Shown one piece after another: positions 1-13,080 of a DNA stretch of 64,000 bases (its first letter is position 1; each line of letters opens with the position of its first letter). This DNA comes from Strigamia acuminata (Eukaryota; Arthropoda; Chilopoda; Geophilomorpha; Linotaeniidae). The notes under the pieces were generated by a model. It did no database searches. It had not been told where the DNA came from and worked only from the letters and a program-made list of their open reading frames with translations. The stretch is taken from the NCBI GenBank assembly GCA_949358305.1, contig OX442315.1, forward strand, positions 15,898,427-15,962,426, given 5' to 3'. Position numbers and translations under genes: made by a program.

Positions 1-939
1 TGCGACACATGGGTAGATGGGAGACTCCAACCCCTAGACGAACGAATTTAAAGGCCAACAACCCAACAATCTGGGGTCCCTATCTTATTTACGTGAGTAT
101 GCATCCCAAACCAGGGTAACCAGTCCCCAGGTTGCCATGGCGAAGACCATACTACCTATACTCTACCCAACTGCAAGTTTGTCCTTTCCCCCATTGGGCG
201 AGCCATTTCACTTGTGTAATGATACAAAAATTAGACCAAACCACCAAAATTGCACTTGATGTACAGACATTGTAATAAATAAAAAAATTTACACAGCTCA
301 AACTGTTCAAACTTTTTAAAGTGTTATTTTATTTAATAATCTACTAAACGTTTCCAAAGTACAATAAATACATGTCGAGTGAACATATTACAATAAATCG
401 TTTCCCGCATTTAATCTTTTCAACACAAAAACCACAACAAAATAAAATGTAACGTTTCAAATAGAAATTTAATTGGTAAAATGGAATTAGTTGAGCATCA
501 AATTGTCTTGCAGAGATTTAGATTTGGTTAGAAATTTTGAGAGACAAATTTAAAGCGAGATCCGAGAAAAGAGGAAAAAAGCAAGGAAGATTAATGTTTC
601 GTTTATATTTCATTTTTTTTCCAAGATGTTCAGTATCCGCTTCAATCCCGGCTGATAAAACGCATAAAAGAGAAGGAAATTTTAAAATTAATCAAAGATA
701 GATAGAAAGCTTAGAAGAATGCTGTGCATTAAGCCCAATTTGTGACTAGATTAGAAAATAAGCAAAAAAGTACCTAACGTGCGTAAAGTGTATGTACAAA
801 TAAAAGAAACAGGGTGGAATTTTATTTTATGATCTATTAAGAAAATAAACAAAATTATTGTTATAAAAAATAAAAAGAAATTAAAATTAAGTCGGGTTTT
901 TCGGAACAGGAAAAAATAACTTCGGTTTTCTCTCTGTTC
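1..939. other. 3' flank of the lifeguard gene, no gene recognised
   Basis: No coding region is recognised here. The first 220 bases are more GC-rich than what follows and have a short open frame running off the left edge. It could be the tail of an element or exon outside the window, but nothing identifiable is left. The remaining 700 bases are AT-rich and probably include the 3' UTR of the minus-strand gene that ends at 940. Confidence 0.4.
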
Positions 940-3515
940 TTACTTCGAATTGCCAAAAATGCTCAAAATGGCAAGAAAGATTTGGATTATGTCCATGTAG
1001 AGTTGGAGTGCTCCGTAAACGTATTCTTCGGGAGATAATTCTTGACGCCGGCCACCGATTATCTGTTGGGTGTCGTACGCTAGATACTAGTTGATTGGAA
1101 AATAGACACATATGTTTCAAAAAATATATTTAAAAAATATAGCCAATACCCATTAAAGCGAAAATTGCATTTATGCGCCTAAAAATTGCATTTTTGGACC
1201 TAAAAATTGCATTTTTGGACCTAAAAATTGCATTTTTGGACCTAAAAATTGCATTTTTGGACATAAAAATTGCATTTTTGGACCTAAAAATTGCATTTTT
1301 GGACCTAAAAATTGCATTTTTGGACCTAAAAATTGCATTTTTGGACCTAAAAATTGCATTTTTGGACCTAAAAATTGCATTTTTGGACCTAAAAATTGCA
1401 TTTTTGGACCTAAAAATTGCATTTTTGGACCTAAAAATTGCATTTTTGGACCTAAAAATTGCATTTTTGGACCTAAAAATTGCATTTTTGGACCTAAAAA
1501 TTGCATTTTTGGACCTAAAAATTGCATTTTTGGACCTAAAAATTGCATTTTTGGACCTAAAAATTGCATTTTTGTGCCTAAAAATTGCACGTTTGTGCCT
1601 AAAGTGGTCTTTACACCAAATAGTGCACCAAATGCCTACGAATTGCAGCTTTGTAAATAAAAATGCATATTTTTCCACTGATTCGCTGTAAAGGGGTTGG
1701 AATGTGATCAAATTCCTATTTACCAGACTGAAAAGAAGTGCAATTAATGCGGAATAAATCAAATTGACGACTCGGTCGCGGAATATAATGGCGAAAATTC
1801 CGAACAGAAACAAAACAATTGTGGCGATGAAAAGAAAACTGCTGCACATAGTGAAGTCGAATTTAGTCTGGATTGCAAACAAGGAAATTCCCAAGCAGAC
1901 TACGGAGCAGATGGCGAACGAGTAGAACACAACCTCAACTTTATGGAAACTTGAAATCATGGCGACCATGTACGACAACGCAAGTGTCTGTAAACGCGTA
2001 AAAAAATCATTAGAAATCGTACCTAATCGAGTGTTTTTGCTGTTACTTACAAATATGCAGAGCATTATGATATTAGTGGGATGCTTGCGTCTGAAAGAAA
2101 TCAGTGTTTCAGCCAAAATGTTATTTTCAAAGACAAAATGTTAATTTTTACCGGACTGATGAGCAGCAAACGAGCATTATGTACGTGACAAGGAATGTAG
2201 CGCTAAAAAATTAAGAAAATTTATTTATGAAATTATGAAGGTATATACAATGTATAAATGTAATTCTAGGATTGGTAGACGTCCATGTTTATTGGGATTG
2301 TGTTCGGAGTACGGAAAGACCTGCCAGAACTCATTTTGTTCCTCTTTGGATAGAAAATTTAGAAGTTTTGAGGTGAAAAATTGGATTGAGGTAAAAAATT
2401 GGATTTTTGAGGTAAAAAATTGGATTTTTGAGGTAAAAAATTGGATTTTTGAGGTAAAAAATTGGATTTTTGAGGTAAAAAATTGGATTTTTGAGGTAAA
2501 AAATTGGATTTTTGAGGTAAAAAATTGGATTTTTGAGGTAAAAAATTGGATTTGAGGTAAAAAATTGAATTTTTGAGGTAAAAAATAGATTGAATTTCGC
2601 GTTAAAACATTTAAAAAAAAATTGAATTTCGACTTGCAAAATTGTTAAAAATTTCAATTTTTACGAAAAAAAAATTTAAAAATGATGAATTTTGGGATAT
2701 TTTGAGTCAAAACTTTTCCAACAACCAAAACTAAACACATCTCTCAAATACTGAATCATTTCCACTCCATTTCTCCACACAAACTTCAATTTGTCAAATC
2801 TGAAACCTACCAACCCTAAAACCAACCATTTCCAAACTTACTAGGAAATATAGTACAACCAACTATGACGCTGAACGAACATTCTTGTATTCTCCCTTTA
2901 AAAAAAAAAAAAAAAAAAAAAAATTAAAAAATCAGCATCGACAACCATCATTCAACAACCAAAACAAACTCACTCAAATATAACCAACGCCACTAAACCC
3001 GTAGTAAATAAAAGCTGGCACATAAGTATCAGATAAACCTAAAATAAAAAAAAATTAAAAATAACAAAAAACAAATTAAACCAAATCAAATCTTTACTTT
3101 TCTGATAAACGCCAAACGAATCGACTTCTCAGAAAAAGCCTCGGCAAATATTTGAATAGGATACGACGGTTTATCATCACTTGTTGACACATATTCGGAG
3201 TACGGTGGTGGCTGCGCAGTCGGCGGTGGAAAGGCGGCGTAACCTAAAATCAAATTTAAACAAATAAAAATGGCGAACAAGTTTCAAAATAAAAAATAAA
3301 TCAATAAAAAAAAAATTACCCTGCGCTGGATATCCTGGATTGGTATAATTGTAATCGAATCCTGGCGGCGGCGGTTGACCTCCCACGTCTCCACCAGGGA
3401 AGTTTGGCTGCGGTGGATAACCTGCTTGTTGTGGGGGAAAACCCGGTTGTTGTGGATAACCCTGCTGCGGGTGTCCCTGTGGCGGGTAGCCGTATTGTGG
3501 ATATTGGGTCGTCAT
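940..3515 (-). CDS. Lifeguard/GRINA-type TMBIM (Bax inhibitor-1 superfamily) membrane protein
   Basis: Eight coding exons on the minus strand: 3515-3320, 3243-3098, 3038-2974, 2895-2842, 2202-2152, 2090-2051, 1987-1724 and 1086-940. They join in phase to 963 bp, or 320 residues. The N-terminus is a cytosolic Pro/Gln/Gly/Tyr-rich tail with PPYSEY. It is followed by the family hallmark AFIRKVYLILMCQLL, then WLYYISYATFLVTYIM, VRRKHPTN, LALSYMVAMISSF, FDFT, YLAYDTQ and a C-terminal ELSPEEYVYGALQLY. Seven hydrophobic segments fit the family, which sits in ER/Golgi membranes and modulates calcium release and cell death. The stop follows FGNSK directly. A non-coding 5' exon probably lies near 3771-3830 (donor GTAAGT on the minus strand), with an acceptor just upstream of the ATG. 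Two introns hold minisatellites, which produce misleading long open frames. Family assignment is very secure; the exact lifeguard paralogue is not. Confidence 0.93.
1165..1606. repeat. Intronic 21-bp minisatellite, about 20 copies
   Basis: The unit is A5-TTGCA-T5-GGACCT, nearly perfect through the array and degenerate at both edges. It lies in the last intron of the lifeguard gene. Because 21 is divisible by 3 and the unit lacks stops in several frames, both strands show spurious open frames made of a 7-residue repeat. Confidence 0.97.
2370..2590. repeat. Intronic 21-bp minisatellite, about 10 copies
   Basis: The unit is GAGGT-A6-TTGGA-T5 and lies in the lifeguard intron between 2203 and 2841. 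The T-tract and A-tract centres are about 10.5 bp apart throughout. The core sequence is unrelated to that of the array at 1165-1606, but the geometry is the same. Confidence 0.95.
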
Positions 3516-4282
3516 TTTTCGGTTTCGAACGAAATCTGAGGAATAAACAGAAAAATCGAAAGTTGTTTTCATTACTTTTGACGTTTTTAAGCATTTATTC
3601 AATCTCAGCAGGTTGGCGATTGATTTTTTTTAATGTTTTGTTAAGATTTCGTCGTTTACAAGTGTTTATTTCGGTTTGTTTTCGTTTAGGATGTTTGGTT
3701 TTGCTTTTATAATGAGATGGCGTTAAGTGCGATTGGTTGAAAATTAAATAAGAAGCGAAAAACAACTTACTGATCTTCTTGCGTCGTACTCCCAAATTCT
3801 AACACGAGCAAAATGGCGCCGGGGAAATCAACTCAACGAGAATCAGAGAGATTGCACCGGAATTACGTCATTTATAACTCACAACTGAACTAGGTTCTGA
3901 GCTCAATAGCATGACGAGCTACCTGAACGAGCAGAAAAATTTTCTGAATTATTAACGTAAAAAACTTATTTAAAAACCAATTCTGCATTTTTCTTTCAAA
4001 AAAAATGAAATTAATAAATCAAGTAAATATTTCTAAAAAAAAAATTAAAACAAAATAAAATAAAATGAAACTGAAAAATACACTCAGCTGATTCTATATT
4101 CCTATCTCAAAATTCCAAGCCCGTGCCAATAAATAAAACAAAATAATTCCCAACAAAACCTCGTAATTAATTCTGGAACAAAATCGTTTAATATTCAGTA
4201 AACAAGTTTGGTGTCAAAGGTCGAGTAAAAGCGGCTGGCGGTCTCTGGTTGGTCGCCTCTTAACGTGTACAGCGTGGAGTCA
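3516..4282. other. Divergent intergenic region between lifeguard and STT3B
   Basis: This stretch holds the likely 5' UTR and first intron of lifeguard (minus) and the upstream region of STT3B (plus). A minus-strand donor GTAAGT lies at 3771-3780, and the matching acceptor is about 17 bases upstream of the lifeguard ATG. From about 3940 to 4200 it is AT-rich with no recognised element. I could not place a TATA box or start site. Confidence 0.45.
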
Positions 4283-7200
4283 ATGGCGGCAACCGGTGGC
4301 AAGAAAATGGACATAAAATCGTCAATTGCGAACCCGGGCGGGTGGAAAAGTCTAATCACATTTTCAGTATTGGCCTTAGCATGGATTGCGGGTTTCAGTT
4401 CCCGTCTATTCGCGGTAATTCGATTCGAAAGCATCATTCACGAATTTGATCCATGGTAACTGGTGCTACACGCCTTCGAAACCTCGTAAACATTACACGT
4501 TTTCCTTTCCATTCAAAACAGGTTCAACTATCGATCGACTCATTACATGGTCCAACATGGATTTTACAACTTTCTAAATTGGTTCGACGAGAGAGCATGG
4601 TACCCATTGGGGCGAATTGTCGGAGGAACCGTGAGCAAAGGGAATTTAACGTTGATCGCCCGTTTTTTTAATTCAATTTCGTTTTAATTCGCAGGTTTAC
4701 CCCGGTTTAATGATAACTTCTGGCTCGATACATTACATTCTTAATATGTTCAATATTCCTGTCCATATCAGAGACATCTGCGTGTTTTTGGCACCGATTT
4801 TCAGTGGACTCACGGCGTTGTCCACTTATTTTTTGACCAAGGAATTGTGGTCTCCCGGTGCCGGACTTTTCGCTGCGTGTTTTATAGCAATTGGTGGGGA
4901 TTGTGAATTTAAGTTTGATGGTTTTTTGGGGTTTTAAAGTGGAGTTTTGTTTGCTTTTTACGCAGTTCCGGGCTATATTAGCCGATCTGTGGCTGGGAGT
5001 TACGATAACGAAGGAATCGCCATTTTTGCGCTGATGTTTACTTATTTCATTTGGGTAATTGATGTGGATTGATGTGTTTGCTTTTATTTATTTAGTGTGG
5101 AATTTGTTTGAGTAGGTGAAAGCGGTTAAGCAGGGATCGGTGTTTTGGGCGGCCATAGCTGCACTTTCCTATTTCTATATGGTAAATTTTTTTTATTTTT
5201 TAAATAGATTTGAAAATGATGAGTTTAGTTTGTTAAATTTTATATTTTGTTTTGTTTTGTTTCTTTAGGTGTCAGCATGGGGTGGATACGTGTTTATAAT
5301 CAACTTGATCCCGTTGCATGTGTTTGTTCTTCTTTTAATGGGACGATTTTCACAGCGTGTTTATGTTGGTAAATAATCATAAAATGTGTAAATCAGTGGA
5401 ATTTATTCAATTTCATAGTGTTTATGTTGGTAAATAACGATAAAATCAGTGGAATTTATTCAATTTATACAAAAATTGATATTTTACGTACAAAAATTGA
5501 TATTTTACGTACAAAAATTGATATTTTACGTACGAAAATTGATATTTTACGTACGAAAATTGATATTTTACGTACGAAAATTGATATTTTACGTACGAAA
5601 ATTGATATTTTACGTACAAAAATTGATATTTTACGTACGAAAATTGATATTTTGCGTACAAAAATTGATATTTTCCGTGCAAAAATTGATTTTTGGACGT
5701 ATAAAAGGTCTTTTTTTCGTAAAAGATGTATGTAAAATAGTTTATTTTAGACGAATTAATGCTGAAATTATCTTTTTTGGACGTTTAAGTGTGTTAAAAC
5801 CGTGTTAAAACTGTCTTTTATTGGGTTAAAACGCCCTAAAAAGACTTTTTTAGGTCAAAAAGCGAATAATTTGTGCTCTTGGTCACTCCACCTCATAGAT
5901 AACATAAATTTTCAAATTTCTTTTTATTTATAATTTTTAGCGTACACGACATTTTTCATCTTGGGACTTTTACTATCGATGCAAATTCCTTTTGTCGGCT
6001 TCCAGCCCGTTAGGACGAGCGAACATATGGCGTCAGCTGGTAATATACAAACATAAAATTTTATTTCCTCAGCAATTTATTTTTTTTTTAATTTTCAGGT
6101 GTTTTCGTCCTGATTCAAGTTGTAGGAAGTTTGAAATATTTGCAATCATTTTTGACCAAAGCGGAATTCAAAACAGTTTTCTGGATGGGATTAATAGTCG
6201 CGTCCGGACTTGTGTTTTTAACCGTCGTCGTTCTCACTTACGCCGGTAAAAAATCTCACATTTAATTAATTAATTTGGTTTCATTCAATTCCGTGCTTTC
6301 GGATTCGATTTCAGGGTACATTGCACCGTGGAGTGGACGCTTCTATTCGTTATGGGACACGGGATATGCAAAAATTCACATTCCGATCATCGCTTCGGTG
6401 TCGGAACATCAACCGACCACTTGGTTCTCGTTCTTTTTCGATTTGCACGTTCACGTTGCCACTTTCCCGGTCGGACTGTGGTATTGCATTAAAAATATCA
6501 ACGACGAGCGTGTTTTCAGTACGTTTTTGTATTTAATCGATTAATTTGATGGTTAATTTTTATTTATTTTTTTATTTTAGTTATTTTGTATGCAGTGAGC
6601 GCCGTGTATTTCGCCGGGGTGATGGTGCGGCTTATGTTGACACTCACTCCCGTTGTTTGCGTGCTGAGTGCGATTGCTTTTTCGCATTTGTTTGAATTGT
6701 ATCTGAAAGAGGAGGACTCGCCGAAACGGAACGAACATATTTCCGATGAAGAGAGCGAGGACGAAAAGAAGAGCGGAAAGAATTTATACGATAAAGTAAA
6801 TAATACTGGGCAGAGATTAAAGTTTTATGTGAGGAGGTTGAAGCTACTGGGGAGGCAGTTATTTAGGGAGTAGGAAGAACAAAAGATACCTAGTTTGTTG
6901 GTTTTTTGCCAAAAAGTGCATTTTTTAAGCACTAAAAGGACTGTTTTGCATTTAAATTTTATAGTATACCCGTAAAAGTGTATCACACACCTGTAAAAGT
7001 GTACTTTGCACCTAAAAATTGTTATTTTACGCTAGAAAAGTGCATTTTTACATGCAAAAAGTGCATTTTTACACACGAAAAGTGCATTTTTACACACGAA
7101 AAGTGCATTTTTACACACGAAAAGTGCATTTTTACGCACGAAAAGTGCATTTTTACGCACGAAAAGTGCATTTTTACATTCAGAAAGTGCCTTTTACTCA

Positions 7201-8931
7201 CGAAAAATGCATTTTTGCACACGAAGATTGTATATTTATACACGAAAAGTGCATTTTTTGTGCGCAAAATGCACTTTTACGCTTAAACGTGCATTTTTAC
7301 ACAAGAAACTGCATATTTTTACACAAAAAATGTGTATTCGGCTCATATTATTGTTCCAGATTGCTGAAAACCTTTATTTTGTCTTTGGATTGCAATAGAA
7401 ACTGATTTACTCTTGTCATTTACAGGCGGGAAAAATTCGAAAATTAAAGCAGGAACCAGTGAAAGAAAGTACAAGTTTAGGAACAAATATTAGAAGTATA
7501 GTCGTCGTAGCTGTTCTAATGATGCTGATGTTATTCGTGGTACATTCAACCTGGGTTACAAGTAATGCCTATTCAAGTCCCAGTATCGTTCTCGCTTCGT
7601 ACGGACAAGATGGGTAAACTATCAAATAAATTTTAATTAAAAAAATATTTTTTTTAAAAAATAATTATTTTATCTTTCGGTTTAGTTCCCGGACAATTCT
7701 AGATGATTTCAGAGAAGCCTATTATTGGTTGTCACAAAATACCGAAGATGATGCGCGCATTATGTCATGGTGGGATTACGGATATCAAATAGCGGGGATG
7801 GGGAATAGAACTACACTAGTGGATAATAACACTTGGAATAATAGTCACATCGCATTGGTTAGTTTGATTTTTAATTTATTTGTTTGTTTTGTTTTATTTA
7901 TTTTGTTTTGTTTTTGATTTAGGTTGGTAAAGCAATGGCATCTAATGAGTCACAGGCGTACGAGATAATGAAAATGCTGGATGTTGATTACGTTCTAGTC
8001 ATTTTTGGTGGCGTAATTGGCTTCTCGGGCGATGACATCAATAAATTTTTATGGATGGTCCGAATTGCCGAGGGAGAACACCCAAAAGACATCCGGGTAA
8101 GGGGATAGTGAGGCTGGGAGTTTGCGGGGCGATGGCCCGTGGTTACTGCGAATTAATTAAGTTTGAAAAATTGAAATTGGTGAAAAATTATCAATTTTGT
8201 GCCGCAAAATTTTAATTTTTAAGTAAAATTCAATTTTTTTGCTGCAAAATTCGAATTTTTTGTGTAAAATGTAATTTTTATCCGTCAAATCAGTTTGTTT
8301 TGCCTGAGAAACGTAATTTTATTTGTAAGAAATTAAATTTTTTACGTAGAAACTAAATTAATACTCGAAATATTCAAATTTTGAATAAAAAGAATTTTTA
8401 TTTTTATTTAGGAAAGTGATTATTTCACCGAGCGTGGTGAATTCCGAGTCGACGCTGAAGGATCGCCAGTATTACTCAACTGTCTAATGTACAAACTGAG
8501 CTATTACCGTTTTGGCGAACTCAAGGTACATTCCATTTCCTTCAAAAAAATCCCCCTAAAACCCAATAAATCAATTTCCAGTTGGATTTCCGTGCCCCGG
8601 CCGGCTTCGATCGGACACGTAACGCTGTGATTGGAAACAAGGAATTCGATTTGGTGCATCTAGAAGAAGCTTACACAACCGAGCATTGGCTGGTCCGAAT
8701 TTACCGAGTGAAAAAACTCGAAAACCGATCTCGAGTTGTCGGCGTTGATCGCAAAATGAAACACAAACGAATGTTTGTGTCAAGAAAGGTGAAAATTAAT
8801 ATTTTTCAAATATTTTGTTTTAATATTTTAATATTTTTATTTTTTGTCGTTTTTAGACGAACAAAAGGAGAAAAGGTACGATACGAAACCGCCCACAAGT
8901 TATCAAAGGAAAGCGAGCGGAGCGTCGTTAG
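4283..8931 (+). CDS. STT3B: Dolichyl-diphosphooligosaccharide-protein glycosyltransferase subunit STT3B
   Basis: Catalytic subunit of oligosaccharyltransferase, which moves the lipid-linked glycan to Asn in N-X-S/T sequons in the ER lumen. Sixteen exons: 4283-4455, 4522-4630, 4695-4893, 4966-5054, 5116-5181, 5269-5368, 5941-6039, 6099-6245, 6315-6518, 6581-6795, 7426-7613, 7686-7857, 7923-8096, 8412-8525, 8582-8788 and 8857-8931. The sum is 2331 bp, 776 residues. Visible motifs are FDPWFNYRST, the [10 protein letters not shown] loop, the WWDYGYQ catalytic signature followed by DNNTWNNSH, and GVIGYS-type [13 protein letters not shown]. The Lys/Arg-rich C-terminal tail after [12 protein letters not shown] marks the B paralogue, since STT3A ends near that point. 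An in-frame ATG at 4265 would add six residues; 4283 is preferred by its context. The N-terminus is shorter than in vertebrate STT3B. Introns 6 and 10 carry minisatellites. Confidence 0.96.
5462..5700. repeat. Intronic 21-bp minisatellite in STT3B
   Basis: The unit is T4-ACGTAC-A5-TTGATA, about eleven copies with A/G variation next to the TACGTA palindrome. It lies in STT3B intron 6 (5369-5940). T-tract and A-tract centres are spaced about 10.5 bp. Confidence 0.95.
6980..7340. repeat. Intronic 21-bp minisatellite in STT3B
   Basis: The unit is A4-GTGCA-T5-ACACACG, regular from about 7030 to 7180 and degenerate on both sides. It lies in STT3B intron 10 (6796-7425). Confidence 0.92.
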
Positions 8932-9333
8932 TTTTTGAAAAATAATAAAACTTTCCATTGAGCGAATTCACCAGGTGCCTGATTATTGAAAAAAAAATTG
9001 TTCGTGCGGAGAACGGACACGACTGATTAAAACGGATTTATTTGGTGAAAATGGTGAAAGAATAACGTGGGTTGGTTTTGTTTTCTTCGTTTTAATAACG
9101 GAAATATTTGAAAAATATATATTTTTTTTTCCGTTAAGACGTCATCGTGTATTTTTTTTTTGATCTGATGCAGCACATCTTGTTTGATTGATGGACTTTT
9201 TTCACTTATTTTAGGACGATAATCGTTTGAAACGAACACTTAATTTTTTTTTTTAATTTTTTTTTTATTTGTTTAATAAATTAAAATAAAATCTTTTTCC
9301 AGAATCAATTAAAACAACACAAAAATAAATTGT

Positions 9334-12300
9334 TTAGTCGTCTTCTTCGTCATATTTAATCTTCTTTGAGCTCCCCCACACAAAACGATAATTTTCTTCG
9401 AGATTTCTCTGCTTTTCCATCTCGTTCGCCGCCTCTTGGTTGCCGGCCAAAAACGTCACAACGAGCCGCTGGAATTGTTTCGTTTGTTCGTCAGTCAGCA
9501 CGTGAACATCGTCATCGTCGTCTTCACCGCCGCCGTACTCAGCCGCTATGATTTTTACTTGAATTTTTCTTCCTAGAATTCAAAAACGACAATTATTTAT
9601 CAAATTATTATTAAAAAACAAAATGGCGGATGCAAAATAACCATTATTCCAGTACAGTTGTGAATAACACCTTACGTGGCAATGACTTAACATAAATTCA
9701 CAAGTATACTGGAACTAGTGATTTTTATTTTTTACCAGTGGTATCGAGACCCGATGCCTGCAATTTATTTCTTATGACATTTTCAATACCAGCTCTTTGA
9801 TCTTCGCTGATTTCTTTCTCCTTCATCACTCGAACACTTCGTTTGTTATTATTTCCATACGTGATCCTCATTTTGACCTTATCTCTGTCTTCAATATTTG
9901 TTTCTTCATATTTTTCCGTTTCGCTCATGAATTCTTCTTCTTTTCCTATAGTTTTTAAAATAAATATAAAAAAATTAATGAAAACGACAATAGGCTTAAT
10001 TTGTTTCACCTTCGATTTGTTGGCGTACTCGGTCGAGTGTTTTACTCGTCTGCGTGATATCTTTCTCCGCTTGATCGAGTTTCTTGAGCAGACCATTTAA
10101 AGTGCTCGCCAATTGCATAAATGCATCTTTTCTCTCCTCGTCCAGACCATCATGCGACCCCTGTTAGCAAACCGACAATAAAATATTAAAATAAATGAAT
10201 AAAAATGTCGGGTTTTATTTTATTTTCACTTTTTCGGCGAGTTCGTCGAGTTGTTTTTCTATTTTTTCTTGCACGACTTTCAGTGCATCTGACGTGCTGA
10301 ATTCTTCAACTAAGAAAAAATTATTTTAAATACTGGAACGTTTAAAATGGAATTGAAAATACCGGTTATCATCTCGTCGTCGTCTTTTTGAACGTCTGCG
10401 ATCGGTGTTTCACTCGCTTCTTCTTCTTCTTCTTCTTCTTCTTCTTCTTCGTCGTCTTCTTCTTCTTTTGCTTCTGTTTCGATTTGTTTGTCGACGGCTT
10501 CCTTCTGTTCTTTCGATTGTTCTAACCGTTCCTCTTGTTTGCTTAACCACTCCATTCGTTTTTCCTTTGCCAAACGTTCTTGTTCTAAAAATTAAACAAT
10601 TTTTGTGCGTTTAGAAATGAGCAAAAATCAGGCACGTAGGTAACGTACACAAAATTTTTTTAATGTAAAGGAAACTGGGATTTTGTAATGCAAAACTTGA
10701 ATTTTTAAAGTACAAATTGAGTTTATAAGGTAAAAATTTAGTTTTAAGATAAAAATTGTATTTATAAGATACAAATTGTGTTTTTAGACTAAAAATTAAA
10801 TTTTAAGGCAAAAAATTAAATTTTAAGGCAAAAAATTAAATTTTAAGGCAAAAAATTAAATTTTAAGGCAAAAAATTAAATTTTAAGGCAAAAAATTAAA
10901 TTTTAAGGCAAAAAATTAAATTTTAAGGCAAAAAATTAAATTTTAAGGCAAAAAATTAAATTTTAAGGCAAAAAATTAAATTTTAAGGCAAAAAATTAAA
11001 TTTTAAGGCAAAAAATTAAATTTTAAGGCAAAAAATTAAATTTTAAGGCAAAAAATTAAATTTTAAGGCAAAAAATTAAATTTTAAGGCAAAAAATTAAA
11101 TTTTAAGGCAAAAAATTAAATTTTAAGGCAAAAAATTAAATTTTAAGGCAAAAAATTAAATTTTAAGGCAAAAAATTGAATTTTAAGGCAAAAAATTAAA
11201 TTTTAAGGCAAAAAATTGAATTTTAAGACAAAAAAATTGAATTTTAGTGCCAAAAATAAAATTTTAGTGTCAAAAATAGAATTTTAGGACCAAAAAGAGA
11301 ATTTTAGGACCAAAAAGAGAATTTTAGGGCCAAAAATAGATATTTAGGGCCAAAAATAGAATTCTAAGAATAAAAAATTGGATTTTAGAGCAAAAAAGTT
11401 GGATTTTTCAATTTCCAATACCTCCTTCATGCGTAACATATGCCTCGTAATCATCAGGCGCTAATACTGGATTGCAGGTAACAGACTGCGGTTTATTATT
11501 TGGTAACGGCCTTAGATACGGATGATGGCATACATGTGACGTATGTATCGTTAAAACGTAACGACAAGACTCGGGTTCGTCTACACGCGCTATATAATTA
11601 CCCGCACCTTCCTCACACAGAAACTACACAAAAAAAAATAAGAAAAATAAAATTTAAATCCTTTTTAAACTAATTTTAAAATTTCATAATTTTTACCCGA
11701 ACTTCTGTCCTTCGGAACTCTCCCGTAACTTCACACTGACTGCCGTTCACGTAATACTGACTGTGATATCGTTGCAAACGATTTTTAGCGTTTTCACCTT
11801 GCGTTTCGTTATTCCAATCGAATTCAGACTCAAAATGGCCGAGAATAATCTCCGGACCACTCACTTTGCTGTCTGCGAATTGAATTTTTTAATTTTTTCC
11901 ATTTTACTTCCAATTTCTCTTTGATTTTCCGTTTTACCTTCCAAATGATATTGCCTGATGACTTTTCCAAAGCAGAATTCATACGTCCACCAATCTTTAA
12001 TCTAAATACACAATTCAATCAGAATAATTAAATAATTTTAATTAAATTAAAACGCTTTACTTTGAGCAAACACGGTCCTTGCTCGATCGGACGTAATAAA
12101 TTGGCAATGTCTGCATTTGTTGATGTGGAATCATCAGCCGCTCGCCATTCTTCGTTTGTAAATTCGATACCCGGTAATGTGCACTGATACTGTTGTCCAT
12201 ACCTCGATTTTAGGTACATAACAGACAACGAAGCAGCCTGGAACGGAAATACACGTCATTGCAAGTGCGAACACTCAAATTTGAATTTATTCGTCGTTTA

Positions 12301-12454
12301 TATTTACTTGGCCACTTAAAACAGGTTTCTTTAGTATATCTAGGTTGTATGTAACCGAACTTAATTCATCGACATTTAATGTTGCGTATATTATTGGTAA
12401 TACAACGAGAAAAATACATAACCTATAAACTTTGTTTACGCTGAGCGCATCCAT
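9334..12454 (-). CDS. OS9: OS-9, ER-associated degradation lectin with an MRH domain
   Basis: OS-9 reads trimmed mannose on misfolded glycoproteins and passes them to the HRD1-SEL1L ERAD complex in the ER lumen. Ten minus-strand exons: 12454-12308, 12237-12061, 12001-11938, 11872-11697, 11623-11422, 10584-10363, 10309-10230, 10160-10010, 9945-9736 and 9572-9334. They sum to 1668 bp, 555 residues. Exon 1 encodes a signal peptide with hydrophobic core LCIFLVVLPIIYA. The MRH domain shows KDWWTYEFCFGKVIRQYH, FESEFDW, RYHSQYYVNGSQC and a C-terminal GNYIARVDEPESCRYVLTI, including the WW mannose-recognition motif. A Glu-rich stretch, a coiled coil and an acidic C-terminus follow. There is no obvious KDEL signal; the protein ends DEEDD. 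It lies tail to tail with STT3B, 402 bp apart. A duplicate of exon 1 and its upstream region lies at 18511-19530. Confidence 0.95.
10680..11400. repeat. Intronic 20-bp minisatellite, about 22 near-identical copies
   Basis: The unit is A6-TTAAA-TTTT-AAGGC, almost perfect from 10800 to 11220 and then degenerating into GGACC/GGGCC variants. It fills the OS-9 intron between 10585 and 11421. The homogeneity suggests recent expansion. A-tract and T-tract centres are exactly 10 bp apart. Confidence 0.97.
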
Positions 12455-13080
12455 TTTGTTGGCACTGTGTGTCCATCTGACGATAATAAAATGAGATTAA
12501 CCAACTGGTTTCTAGGTTGCACTTGTCGCAAACAGTTTAACAAAATCGAAAACAAAGTAATTTTTGTTGAAATATATAAAGTTCCTCCTCAAGTCCTTAT
12601 TAAATTTCCTTGGAAATAATAAATGAAGAACACAGAAGGAAAAATTATTGCAGAAGAAATCGCACAAATTAAAAACAAGAACAAGTTTTGCTTTTTTTCT
12701 AGCTTTTTAATATTTTTTGACAATTATGTATAATAATATATTTTTCCTGACGAATAACAGGAAATGATTCAGTCTCAACAGTTTTGTGAGAAACGAAACT
12801 AAAACTAAAAAAAAAAATATCACATATTCTCAACGAAAATGGAATATTCCTTGAAAAAACGAAAAGATAAAAACAAAATGAAATGAAACGAAATGAAATA
12901 AAATGAAAAAAAAAAGTTTTAAAATTATTTTTTACTCTAATTAATTATTTATGTAAAATGACACGTTCATGTGACCTTTGTCCACACTTCCGGTTGTTGT
13001 TGTTGGTGCGAGATTAGCAGCGGAGGACAAGACGCAGCTTCTTACATTCTCTCTTTAGCTTTATTAAGGATTGCAATCAA
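12455..13080. promoter_or_regulatory. Divergent intergenic region between OS-9 and chitinase-like A
   Basis: About 625 bp separates two divergently transcribed genes, so it should hold both promoters. The OS-9 side (about 12455-12645) is the sequence also found as a degenerate duplicate at 19335-19530. Nearer the chitinase-like gene is a GC-richer patch around 12960-13040. No clear TATA box was seen. Confidence 0.45.

Noticed and set aside
1130-1606. Long open frames in the 21-bp array on both strands
   Set aside because: They are 7-residue repeats produced by a stop-free 21-bp unit. The only real coding here is the lifeguard exon at 1724-1987.
2235-2340. Minus-strand frame at 2260-2340 as the TM2 exon of lifeguard
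   Set aside because: The phase did not fit. The exon at 2842-2895 carries the conserved WLYYISY segment and joins correctly.
10405-10614. Poly-Leu frame on the plus strand
   Set aside because: Antisense of the Glu-rich segment of OS-9.
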